27,911 bases of DNA. Origin: Pholiota molesta (lineage: Eukaryota > Basidiomycota > Agaricomycetes > Agaricales > Strophariaceae). Numbering within the stretch: position 1 is the first letter of the stretch; each line of letters opens with the position of its first letter. The translations under genes and the position numbers were made by a program. The DNA is taken from the NCBI GenBank assembly GCA_014925825.1, contig JACGCK010000409.1, positions 1 to 27,911 on the forward strand. Direction: 5' to 3'. This document shows positions 9,772 through 19,158 of the stretch, piece after piece. The notes below the pieces were generated by a model. That model was not told the origin of the DNA. It was given only the letters and a program-made list of their open reading frames with translations, and ran no database searches.

Positions 9772-11270
9772 ATGCGCACCGACGTACTCGCCATAGGCCT
9801 CGCTGCCACAATTTCTCTTGTCGCCGCAGGGCCCTGCGATCTCTACGCCTCCGGCGGTACGCCATGCATCGCTGCGCACAGCACTACTCGCGCCCTCTTC
9901 AGCGCCTTCAGCGGCTCGCTCTACCAGGTGATACGCGGCTCCGACAGCGCCACGCTCAACATCGCACCGCTCTCCGCTGGCGGCGTTGCTAACGCCGCAG
10001 CCCAAGACTCCTTCTGCGCAAGCACGACCTGCCTCATCACCACCATCTTCGACCAGACCGGGCGTGGCAATCACCTCACCCAGGCGCCGCCCGGCGGCTT
10101 CAGCGGCCCCGAATCCAACGGTTTCGACAACCTCGCGAGCGCGATCGGTGCGCCCGTCACCTTGAACGGCCAGAAGGCGTACGGTGTCTTTGTCTCGCCA
10201 GGCACGGGCTACCGCAACAACGCTGCGAGCGGGACCGCGGTGGGCGACGCCGCGCAGGCATGTACGCCGTCCTCGACGGGACGCACTCCAACGGCGCCTG
10301 CTGCTTCGACTACGGCAACGCTGAGACCAGCTCGCGCGACACGGGCAACGGCCACATGGAGGCGATCTACTTCGGCACCGCGACCACCTGGGGCACGGGC
10401 ACTGGCAGCGGGCCCTGGATCATGGCGGACCTCGAGAACGGGCTGTTCTCGGGTGCCAACCCGAAACAAAACACCGCCGACCTGTCGATCTCCTCCCGCT
10501 TCGTAACCGCCGTGGTCAAAGGCGAACCCAATCTATGGTCGATCCGCGGCGGCAACGCCGCCTCCGGTGCCCTATCGACGTTCTACAGCGGAGTGCGCCC
10601 CACCGTGGCGGGCTACAATCCGATGTCGAAGGAAGGCGCGATCATCCTCGGCATCGGCGGTGACAACAGCAACGGCGCGCAGGGCACGTTCTACGAGGGC
10701 GTGATGACCTCCGGCTACCCGTCCGACGCCACCGAGAACGCGGTGCAGGCCAACATCGTCGCCGCCAAATACGCCACTACCTCGCTGACGAGCGGCACCG
10801 CGCTCACCGTCGGATCCTCCATCTCGCTGCGCGCCACCACCGCGTGCTGCACGACGCGCTTCATCGCGCACACCGGCGCGACCGTCAATACACAGGTCGT
10901 CTCGACGGCCAGCGCCGCCGCGCTGCAGCAGCAGGCGAGCTGGATCGTGCGCACCGGCCTGGGCAACAGCGCGTGCTTCTCGTTCGAGTCCGTCGACACG
11001 CCCGGGAGCTTCATCCGCCATTCGGCGTTCACGCTTCTGCTCAACGCCAACGACGGGAGCAAGCTCTTCAGCGAAGACGCCACGTTCTGCCCGGAGGCGG
11101 GCCTCAACGGGCAGGGCAGCTCGATTCGCTCGTGGAGTTTCCCCACCCGCTTTTTCCGCCACTTCAACAACGTTCTCTATGTTGCAAGGAACGGCGGACC
11201 AGATACGTTTGATGCTACAGCTTCGTTCAATGACGACGTGAGCTGGGTGATCAGCACCGGCTTCGCGTGA
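9772..11270 (+). CDS. abfB: GH54 alpha-L-arabinofuranosidase B with CBM42, one-base frameshift
   Basis: This is a secreted enzyme that removes alpha-L-arabinofuranosyl side groups from arabinan and arabinoxylan. A signal peptide (about residues 1-19, MRTDVLAIGLAATISLVAA) precedes GPCDLYASGGTPC. The GH54 catalytic domain (to about residue 335) carries MADLENGLFSG and GIGGDNSNGAQG. By alignment with the Aspergillus enzyme known from memory, Glu222 would be the nucleophile and Asp298 the acid/base. A C-terminal arabinose-binding CBM42 (about 338-499) contains the paired FESVDTPGS and FRHFNNVLY motifs. The frame breaks at 10256-10258, where DAAQ should run into GMYAVLDGTH: the run GG lacks one base. 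Restoring the length gives 499 residues, the usual size of fungal AbfB. There are no introns and the gene is GC-rich, unlike its neighbours. It could be a recent loss or a sequencing error. Confidence 0.92.
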
Positions 11271-12900
11271 ATCTTTGGCAAGGCATCAGAAAAAAAGCGA
11301 CTTGATATGTACACCTTCCGATTCGTAGTTGCAGTCGTAACGCAGGCGTAATTCCATTCTGTTATTGGGCTTTTTGGGAACATGCTCAGAATTCCGAATG
11401 TAACACCTCAGGTCCCATCAGATAGCAGATATGAAGCTGTAAAAAATGTCAATCGGTGGTTTGCGCATCGTCCTTTATGGCGTTAAATACACATATCGTA
11501 AGGAAAAGGAAAACGTGGTAAGGAGCACTTCAGCTTCAATTAAATATCAAAGCTAATCGTCGTTTTGTAAAGTCTTCTCATCAACAGGTGGAGCGTCACT
11601 CGCCGGGTCGGCGGGTCTGAATGGTCATCGACTGAACGAGTAATTTCAACGGAATCGTGATCAGTCGTTCGGTGCGTGGATCGTCCCGGGCCTTGGAACT
11701 GAAGGGCAGAAAGATGAACCGAACTCGACGGGTAGGTATCTATAGGTTATTTGATGCTAATTAAGTCAGAAAGGTTTGAAAGTTGGTCTCAAATACAGAT
11801 TAGTCAGGGAGCGCAAAGTCTGTGGAGGAAAATCAATAAATTCGAAACAATTCCAAGATATCAAATAATATGGTAGTTAAGCCATCGCCTCAATCGCTTC
11901 ATCCAATCTAGATAATAATTGCTTATGAGTAAGCGTTTCGGGATGATATTCTGGGCGCAATCTAGATTGCCCCACCCAACTGTTCAGCTTGTCTAGAAGT
12001 TCAGCCGTTGGCTCGCTGAAAAGCTCCGGGAAACGGTCGGAAACTATGATAGGGTTTTGTCCTCGCCTAGATGAGGAAATGTCATCCAATGTCATCCGTC
12101 CAGGGGGCCCCTTGAACCGCAACCACCACCATCTGGGAAATTTCCCACGATCTTTTGGTGAACGGTCAAGGGTAGGACTTCATCTGCTTCGAGTTTCGGT
12201 GTTCGTGGGCACACAAACTCGAGCAGACCTAGGAAAACCACCGCCCCCCACCTACCCACCTCATCATCCTGAACTAGGATACACCAGAGAGGACTCGCGA
12301 TAGCGGGGGAGGACTTGCCATAGCAAACCACTAGCATAAAAATTGCCACTCGAGCCACTGTGTCTCCCTTGTGACGCAATAAGCCATTATTCTATTGTCT
12401 GAGCTGAGTGACATAAGTACGTGACATAAGTAACGGCGCGCGAAGGCAACCTACGGAATCCGGATTCCGGATTATCTCCGGTGCCAGACTTGCCGCCGCG
12501 CAGCAGCCGCGCACGGGCCAAGTGCATCCTTCACCCAAACCGCCTCTAGCAGATCAGCCTGCTCCACTGCGATCCTTCATATATCTGTCCTACGCACCCT
12601 ATATTTGTCCTAGGATGCCAAACACCATCCCCAATCATGATCTCCACCCACCCCAACGGACAACAGAGCCCTAGGCTCAACGAACAATCACAAAACAGGC
12701 TCCATTCCATCTCTGGCCCATCGCTCAACTTCGCTGTAGTGCCGCCCTCCCCTCAAAGCGCTAGAGGCTGGGCCTGCAATCTCCATCCCCCAGACAAAGG
12801 AGCATCGAAAACAATGCGACTGCCACAAGCAACCAGACGCGACCGTATGAACGGAGAGCCACAAATCCAAAACAAAGGGATGATGCCACCGGATACTGAG
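11271..12900. other. Long stretch with no secure gene
   Basis: The first 600 nt are AT-rich and hold no feature I can name. A minus-strand open frame lies at 11877-12122 (separate entry). A 13-bp direct repeat (GTGACATAAGTAC) lies at 12408-12433, and a GGATTCCGGATT-like short repeat near 12460. The remainder from 12500 is likely promoter DNA for the gene at 13001. Confidence 0.4.
11877..12122 (-). CDS. Possible 3' exon of an unknown protein
   Basis: The minus-strand frame reads MTLDDISSSRRGQNP, SDRFPELFSEPTAELLDKL and LTHKQLLSRLDEAIEAMA to a TAA at 11877. It has a balanced, protein-like composition with probable amphipathic helices. I cannot identify a family, find a credible upstream exon or assign a start. 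It may be a remnant or chance. Confidence 0.25.
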   Translation of the reverse strand: MRFKGPPGRMTLDDISSSRRGQNPIIVSDRFPELFSEPTAELLDKLNSWVGQSRLRPEYHPETLTHKQLLSRLDEAIEAMA

Positions 12901-12903
12901 AGG

Positions 12904-12910
12904 TATAAAG
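12904..12910 (+). promoter_or_regulatory. TATA box of the 13001 gene
   Basis: TATAAAG lies 91-97 nt upstream of the ATG at 13001. A pyrimidine-rich leader (CTTCTCCCCCCTCTG) sits between them. The spacing suits a fungal core promoter. Confidence 0.6.
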
Positions 12911-13000
12911 GACAGAATTTTCTCGTTCAGGAATCATAAACTGAAACGAAACAAACTTCTCCCCCCTCTGACCACAGATCCCCAAACCCTCTGCTCAATC

Positions 13001-13870
13001 ATGTCTGCTATGCCCACCTTGTCCCCTGCCGACTCTGCAATGGAAGTCTACGATGAACTCCTCCCATCGACTGCCCAACCTGAACCTTCCACAGAGGGCA
13101 ACTCTCACCCATCTCCCCAGCCCCCTGCTCCAACCATCGCTACGCCGATCCCCAAGGGCTCCTCCGAAAACAAACCCACGGGACGCAAACGCCACCACGA
13201 TGAGGACGATGCTCCCGCCCCGGATCCGAAGCGCGCTACCAGCAACTCACGCGCTGTGGTCGTCAACAACCGCGATGCCACCCCACCTGCCGAACAGACT
13301 GAACAGCCTGAACAGCCTGACCGAGAGGATGGTAATACCCCGTGGTGGCAAGTCGACCCATTGGATTCTCTGACCGAAGAGCAGCCACGCGATGGCGACG
13401 ACCCCTTTGACGCCCAGGGCCGTGTTGTAGTCCCCACCGAGGAAGATCGCTTCGCTATCCATGGAATCACACACAAGGAGCTGTTCGCTCTAGCTGGCAA
13501 ACAAACCCGGGCCTCGTGGAACGAAGAGCCGGAACCCAAAGTCATCGTCTACATCCCTGGGGACAAGTACCGACGCGACCCGTCTACCACAACCGACATC
13601 ATCCAAGCCGTCGTTACCCGCATCATCGAATATGAGAAGTTCATGGTCATCCCATGCACCCCGGACAACCAGAAGACTGCCGATCCCAACGCCCTCTATG
13701 TCCCTGTAGTGGTCGGCACGGGTAACCCCCGGGTCTCGGAGGTCAGACCCCAACCCTTACCCGCCCAACCCGCCACCCGTGCATACGGGTACGGGTTTTG
13801 GCGGGTTTGGGTAACGGGTCCGGCGGGTTTCGGGGGTCTCGAAACCCGCACGGGTCAGTGGCAAGGGTAG
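13001..13870 (+). CDS. Proline-rich hypothetical protein, truncated (possibly gag-like)
   Basis: The 289-codon intact frame begins MSAMPTLSPADS. Residues 1-110 are disordered and rich in Pro, Ser and Thr, with a basic patch GRKRHHDEDD that could be a nuclear localisation signal. Residues about 115-239 look folded: DPLDSLTEEQPRDGDDPFD, EEDRFAIHGITHKELFALA, KVIVYIPGDKY and TDIIQAVVTRIIEYEKF. From about residue 239 (position 13716) the frame enters a CGGGT foldback repeat, and the last 50 residues translate that repeat. The natural 3' end is therefore missing. The folded part recalls, from memory only, the N-terminal half of a large Agaricomycete family that ends in a zinc knuckle and is often linked to retroelements. 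I would not rely on this without a search. Confidence 0.6.
   Translation: MSAMPTLSPADSAMEVYDELLPSTAQPEPSTEGNSHPSPQPPAPTIATPIPKGSSENKPTGRKRHHDEDDAPAPDPKRATSNSRAVVVNNRDATPPAEQTEQPEQPDREDGNTPWWQVDPLDSLTEEQPRDGDDPFDAQGRVVVPTEEDRFAIHGITHKELFALAGKQTRASWNEEPEPKVIVYIPGDKYRRDPSTTTDIIQAVVTRIIEYEKFMVIPCTPDNQKTADPNALYVPVVVGTGNPRVSEVRPQPLPAQPATRAYGYGFWRVWVTGPAGFGGLETRTGQWQG
13716..13860. mobile_element. Foldback repeat of ACCCG/CGGGT units (MITE-like end)
   Basis: The left arm is built of ACCCG-type units (TTACCCGCCCAACCCGCC). It is followed across a short centre (ACCCGTGCATACGGGT) by a right arm of CGGGT units (GGCGGGTTTGGGTAACGGGT). The arms pair over roughly 30 bp with mismatches. This is the look of subterminal repeats of a non-autonomous DNA transposon. 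I could not assign terminal inverted repeats or a target-site duplication, so the element class and ends are inferred. Confidence 0.5.
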
Positions 13871-13882
13871 GCTCACTCAAGC

Positions 13883-13932
13883 GTCTGCATACCGCAGAGG
13901 CTGCAATTGCAGCACTCCTTGTGTATGCAGAC
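13883..13932. repeat. Nested palindromes
   Basis: GTCTGCATA (13883-13891) pairs perfectly with TATGCAGAC (13924-13932). Inside the loop lies the 12-bp palindrome CTGCAATTGCAG (13901-13912). It sits at the edge of the CGGGT foldback repeat and may be part of the same element. Confidence 0.6.
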
Positions 13933-14039
13933 GGCTGAGGAGCCGCTGTGCGCTCGTGTTGCCACCGTCCGCATCGTCATCGCGCCCCGCCGTCACCGTC
14001 CACGTCACCCGCGTCGCCGTCCAAGTCGCCCGCCGTCCC

Positions 14040-14270
14040 AACGCTAAGGCTGGACACGAGTCTACTCGCGGGTGACCCGGATCCGAACTCGCGAGTATTT
14101 CGAAGCTCAAATCTCATACTCGGATCCGTGCGAGTTTGTTCCCACGGATCACCCGGATCCGCGAGTCAAAACTCACAAGTATCTGCGAGTTTGCGAGTAC
14201 TTGCCAGGGCACGAGTTCTTACAAGTACCCACAGGTATACTTGCGAGTACTCGGCACATGGCAAGCGCGA
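14040..14270. repeat. GCGAGT / CGGATCCG subterminal-type repeat cluster
   Basis: GCGAGT and its complement ACTCGC occur repeatedly (for example at ACTCGCGAGTA, TGCGAGTTTGCGAGTACTT and CTTGCGAGTACTCGG), interspersed with CGGATCCG at three places. Short, dense, partly inverted repeats of this kind mark the subterminal regions of hAT-like and similar DNA transposons. No transposase is adjacent, and the motif differs from the CGGGT repeat next door. Confidence 0.5.
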
Positions 14271-14279
14271 GAGGGCCGC

Positions 14280-15097
14280 GGCGACAGGAAATTGCGGGTG
14301 TGGCAACACCTGGCACGATGCGTCTCCACGCCGCATAGTGCTGCATATGCCACTAGTAGTAGCCAGCCTGATATATGACATGAGGCTAACTGCCCAACAT
14401 GGGTCATACATGTATAGCGGATGCTTGCCCAAGGTCTCCTAGAGGGGCCGGCATTATGTGTGCCGGGGGTGGGTTGGTGCTTGTTGCTGGGGGCGGGATC
14501 AGTAAACATATGTAAACAATGCACAGAACAGCCTCCAAAGCAGTAAATTGGCCCCCGCTCGTCGTGGGCGGCCATTTTGGCCGCGGAGAGGGCGGGGAAA
14601 TATTGAGGGGATTATTCTCGACCTATATTGGGTGTTTCCGCGCCCATAGAGGGCGGGCAATGGGTGGATGCGGCGGGGTGCTTATGGATGACCTTTGATT
14701 ATATTTAGCACTGTAGCTTTATTTAGAAGGGCGTCGTCATATTGATAGCGATCATGATCAAAATCTTATCATGATCATTGATCGCTTCCCCGGTTAATGG
14801 AATTGATCGCTTATCTTTGGCTTTCCGTCCCGGGGACTCCGGGCGCCCGCGGGGGGAATGGGACCAAAACACTCTATATGCCCCCCCCGCGGCATGGCTT
14901 CCTCCTCTATGATGCTAACTCACTGGATAATCATTGTACGATACGTATTCTATGCTTGGGCGAAATTTCAGGCATCCTAGGCCACTGTAAGGGCTGGATG
15001 CGCCTTAATACTTATGGATGACGATGTTCGGATGTTCGGGGCAGCACGCTATATTTAGAATCCATCTACCTATGCTCCCGCTGTGCGTTCGGCCCTT
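14280..15097. other. Gene-free stretch with hairpins downstream of the KDZ gene
   Basis: There is no credible exon. A hairpin of AGCGATCATGATCA against its near complement lies at 14747-14786, and a GC-rich one (CCGCGGGGGG with CCCCCCGCGG) at 14846-14892. A loose direct repeat (GGATGCG plus CTTATGGATGAC) occurs at about 14670-14692 and 14995-15021. This stretch would include one end of a KDZ element if such an element is present. Confidence 0.45.
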
Positions 15098-18000
15098 CTA
15101 CGGCGCCATTACGGGCGTCTCAATCAAAGCCGTCTCGCCGTCGTCGTAACCCGCATGAAAATCTGCATCGCCTTCGTCATAATCGTCCTCGTCCTCGTCA
15201 ATGATTACATTTGAATCTGCGCTATTGCCCTCTAAGTCGGCGGGGGGAATATCTTCTTGCAGCGGCGACGCCCACAGCCGTCGGAAGTGAGCTGCGAGGC
15301 TTTCCTGCAGGCGTGCTTGAGACCGAGAGTAAGATGCAAGACCTTCCATCAAATCCTTTGTGATGCCATCCCTGCCGTGTTCTCGAGCTCTCCACCACGT
15401 AGCCTTCCATTCGAGATACGCCAGGACTCGCCGCATTTCCTCCTTGAGGATCATGACTTCCTCGCGCCCTCGAGTGGCCCTTGCCCGGCTCCTAGCCCAT
15501 TCTGAACGCAGGACGTCATCCTTGTCATCGTCTGACGCGGAGGACGGTGTGGTCAGCCAAATCCAAGACAGAGTCCGGCGCGTTTCTCCAGTCCCATCGC
15601 GGCGGCGTCGAGTTTCGTCGAAGAGGGTGAATTCCTCACTATCTTCCAAGAGAACTCCCGTAGGCCCTTCTAATTGGTCATCCTCCAACACACCCCGACG
15701 TCCAACACGTTGGCGAAGACGATTTGGGTCCTGATATCCTCGAACGTCACCGTCTTCGAGAACACGATACTTCGTCTCCCACTCTCCAGGACCTGTCAGA
15801 GCATATTTGGCAGTTCGAGCTTCTCTGTACTTCTCAGCGGAATACCTTGCCCTATCATGCACGCGGTCAATGACTGCCCGTGATCGTGTCCCGTCTCTTT
15901 GTCCGCGAATGTTCTTATTCTTGAAAGCGATCATTCGGCTCTTGATTTTGAGAATTCTTTTGACATTTTCTAGCGAGTCCGGCAGCTGCGCATCGCGAAT
16001 TCTTTCCTCAATTGCTGGCAAGCCGGTGACGCAGATTCTTGACCGATGGGGCTCAGGCAACCGGGATGGAAGCCAAATGGCGGCATCCTCGGGATTGCTG
16101 GACCTTCTTTCCGAGGGAGGGTAGTCGGAGTGATACTGAAGGAGGCCGGGCACGTATATCGGAAGCAGCTGCTCCCAAGCGCGAATTCGGGAAATGAGAG
16201 CGTTTCGCTGCTCGGTCAGATCACCGCCCCTTCGCAGGGTTGGATTTACAGCTGTAGACTTCGCCAGGCGACGAATACGGCGCCTATAACAAATCAGTTG
16301 AGCTTTTGAAACGTGAACATAGGAACAGAACCTACTGGGTCTCTTCCAAATCCAAACCCATGTAAATGAACGCCGACGCCGTAGTAGCGTGTAAGAAGGT
16401 GCCACCGCTCTCCAAAAATTTTGCCTCCTCTTCAGCGAGGTCCTTCCTGACTTGGACTTCAGATACATCTATCGTCATCTTTGAGTCTAGACGATACATT
16501 GACGTAGAACTATTGGCGTACCTGCTGTGTCCAACTGGTACGGATTCTTTTTCGTCTTCGGAAATTTATCCTCATCCCACTCTGTGCAGATTTTCTCCCA
16601 GCTTGTGACGAGATCCTTATCCAAGGACTCAGTTAGTCCTCGAAACCCCTCCACTTGCAAATTACGCTCGCGGACGGCAGCCTTGTACCTTCGCAAGAGC
16701 GTAGACCCCATTGCCGTGTACTTCTCCCAGTTCCAAAAGCCAAAGTGGTCGTCTAGGACATCCTGTCGTGATCCTGGGCCTTGTGTTTTTGTGGAGTTTG
16801 CCAGCGCATTATGAGACGCCCACACACGTTCGACGCATTCGCAATCCGAATGACCGGAACCTTTGATAAAGTTGAGCGAAAAAACCTCATGGCCAACTGC
16901 CTTATGCATCGGCTCATGAAGCTTGGGGATAGCTGGTATGAACGTGACGTTATGTCGAGGTTTGATGTGCTCCGGCCAATCCTCGTTGATCCTTTTGGAG
17001 AGATTTATAAACCACTGACACATAATGTCGTAGCTAATGAGGACGAGATGGATCGCGACAAACTGAAGCGTAGAGCCGAAGATGTAGTCCATGTTGGGGT
17101 ATCTAAACCATACTCAGCATTCCTGAATCGATTTATAAAATGCTATAACATACCTTTCTCCCTTTTGCAAATTTCCAACGCCCAGAGGGAGGACCATTTC
17201 AGACCGCCCACAAACTGTGATGTTGGTGCCGGTATACCTCAGTCCAACTGAGGACTTCGTATTCGATTTCGAAAGCGCCTGGAAGCCAACACAAGTACTA
17301 ATCTGTAAGACGGAGAAAATGAGAGGATATTTCAAACAATCTGAAGAGAAGTCGTACATCTTCCTCGCTAGCTTTGCTCAGGACGTATGCTTCATAAGGC
17401 TTACGTGGCACCATATAAGCCCAGCCTATTCCCAATCCTGGATCTTGCGAGTAGTTCGACACCAGCTGGTTCTTGAGGCGAAAGTTCGCATCCATGCAAA
17501 TAAGCATCATATAAAGAAATCTTAATTTGATTAGCTGACGAAGCAAAGACAATATACCGAACTCACCTACTTCATTTCATCAGGAGCGTTCTCCCATCCG
17601 CTCAAGAGGTTGATACCTGGATGCGGGCAAGACGGACATCTGACTGCTAGCTGGCCAGGCTGGATGCCAGCAACGCCGTTCGTCTCATGCTGTATGCCAG
17701 CCCACTTCAACATCTGAAGGTGTCGCCACTGCATTATCATTCGGAATAGCGCTCGGTATCGAGACTTTGGGGGGTCGATTCCAGTACTGTTCGTCGACTT
17801 TTCTAGGCATCGATAAAAGTCATAGGTTGACGCCTTTGTTGATAGTGACAATTTGTGAAGGTGGCGCAGAAGTTCGAAAGTTGCGCAAGTCTTCACGGAT
17901 ATCTGCGAGGCAGGATAGAGGTGTCGGCGAAGTAGTTGAAGGTGGTGGGGAATGGCGCGCTGGCATCCGCAGTATTGAAGCGCAATGGAATGTATACCAT

Positions 18001-18815
18001 TTGTATGGAGAACGAGCATATTGGCGTGGCATGGGACAGGGCTTTCGCAGAACATACTGGAATGGTTGAGCTGCACTGTGAGCCCGATGGTTTTGAGAGA
18101 CGTCTTGTGAAATTCAGAGCCGCTCCACTTCTAGAAGAGGTAGATAAGTATCGAAACCTTTCGATGAAGCAAAAAAAACATGCCTGTATTTGATGGAAGG
18201 GGTGAAGTCTGTGTCGCTTAACACAGCACGAAGCGCAAAGAAGGTCTGGGAGGAAGCAGTCCATACACCGATATTCAGGACCACCGGGCTTCTCGCTGCA
18301 ACGGGCGACGCAGTCGGAGCAATCCTTTGCGGTACGAAAGTCCGCTCTTCCGGCCCAGCGAGCTACCTCCTCCAGGTAGGCCTGACGATGGAGGTTCATC
18401 CATACAACGTGGGGCCGTCTCTACAGAAAAGTCTTGTAAGTTAATGAAATGTGACTAGAGAGAACAACCTTACAGAGACATTGGTCTTCTTTTTAGGAGC
18501 CGCTTCTTGTTCGGGCACCGGGAAATCATCCATGACTTCGCCATCGAGGACGGTATCATACATATCGGTACTAGGGTCAAGGGCATAGAGAGGATCATCG
18601 GGCGGAGACCAAGAGGTAGTGGCTTCCCAGGAGCCCGCAGCTGAGTGTACATCTCTCTCGAGCCGCGTCGGGCGCAAGTCGTTGCCAAATCGCCGCAGCG
18701 CTCCTTCACTTGCATGAACAACAGTGTAGTCGAAATCGGGCAAGAATGGGACTGCGTCGTGGTAAGCACCACCGGCTATTGTACGAGGGCGTTTAGGAGG
18801 TCGTTCTTCAGTCAT
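15098..18815 (-). CDS. KDZ family DNA transposase with CxC2 region
   Basis: This is a transposase of the Kyakuja-Dileera-Zisupton superfamily. Eight exons splice without a frame break: 18815-18474, 18420-18184, 18130-17571, 17520-17358, 17302-17154, 17102-16522, 16486-16336 and 16283-15098, giving 1122 residues. Order: a disordered basic N-terminus (PPKRPR); a CxC2 cysteine cluster (about residues 145-185, CSDCVARCSEKP and RCMDCFLPDLLCASCC); a conserved block with GIHSIALQYCGC and YDFYRCLEKST; then the catalytic core. The core has ICMDANFRLKNQL (Asp about 390), LISYDIMCQWF (Asp about 509) and SDCECVERVWASHN (Glu about 575), which I propose as the DDE residues. The C-terminal part has ISRIRAWEQLLP and a very acidic tail. 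Intron 2 (18131-18183) is GC-AG; intron 6 is only 35 nt. An intact frame suggests a young copy. Confidence 0.9.
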
Positions 18816-19158
18816 AATAAGAGGCGTAGAAAGTAGCGACGTAGAGATAGGAGCAGCTAATGAGGAGAAGCAGAGGCAGCGCAGTTAGCCAATGGTAGCT
18901 TGGGGTCGACGGGCCGATGAGTTGAACGGTATGGAACACTGGCAAGAAGGAACCGAGGCGAGCGGCTGCTTACATAATTTCACACAAGTTCATGAACATA
19001 ATTTCGGGGCAATTCAACGTTGACAAGATATACAAAGGGTAAGGCGTAGATACAGATAGTAGAAAATGTGCGCGAGGTTAGACATGCATGAATCGAACAT
19101 GATTTCCCTCCTTCGACACCAGCCCAACCTAATAAGAGATAGGCAGATTTGCCAAATC
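18816..19158. other. Spacer between KDZ start and FunK1 end
   Basis: This is about 340 nt of presumed KDZ promoter and FunK1 3' untranslated DNA. Short open frames here carry no recognisable protein signal, and I see no strong TATA box. Confidence 0.4.

Noticed and set aside
9198..9992. 264-codon plus-strand open frame overlapping the GH54 start
   Set aside because: It runs into the GH54 gene in a different frame, has low-complexity Arg/Cys/His-rich composition, and shows no domain.
10572..11162. 196-codon minus-strand open frame inside the GH54 gene
   Set aside because: It is antisense to a well-supported gene, in GC-rich sequence where long antisense frames are common; its Arg/Gly/Ala-rich composition fits a shadow.
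12408..12433. GTGACATAAGTAC repeat as a possible LTR or insertion-site scar
   Set aside because: It is only two 13-bp copies with no LTR, primer-binding site or polypurine tract nearby.
13105..13545. 146-codon minus-strand open frame
   Set aside because: It is antisense to the 13001 gene, with no splice or domain support.
17767..18069. Plus-strand open frames at 17767-18193
   Set aside because: They are complementary to KDZ exons 2 and 3, which have strong motif support.
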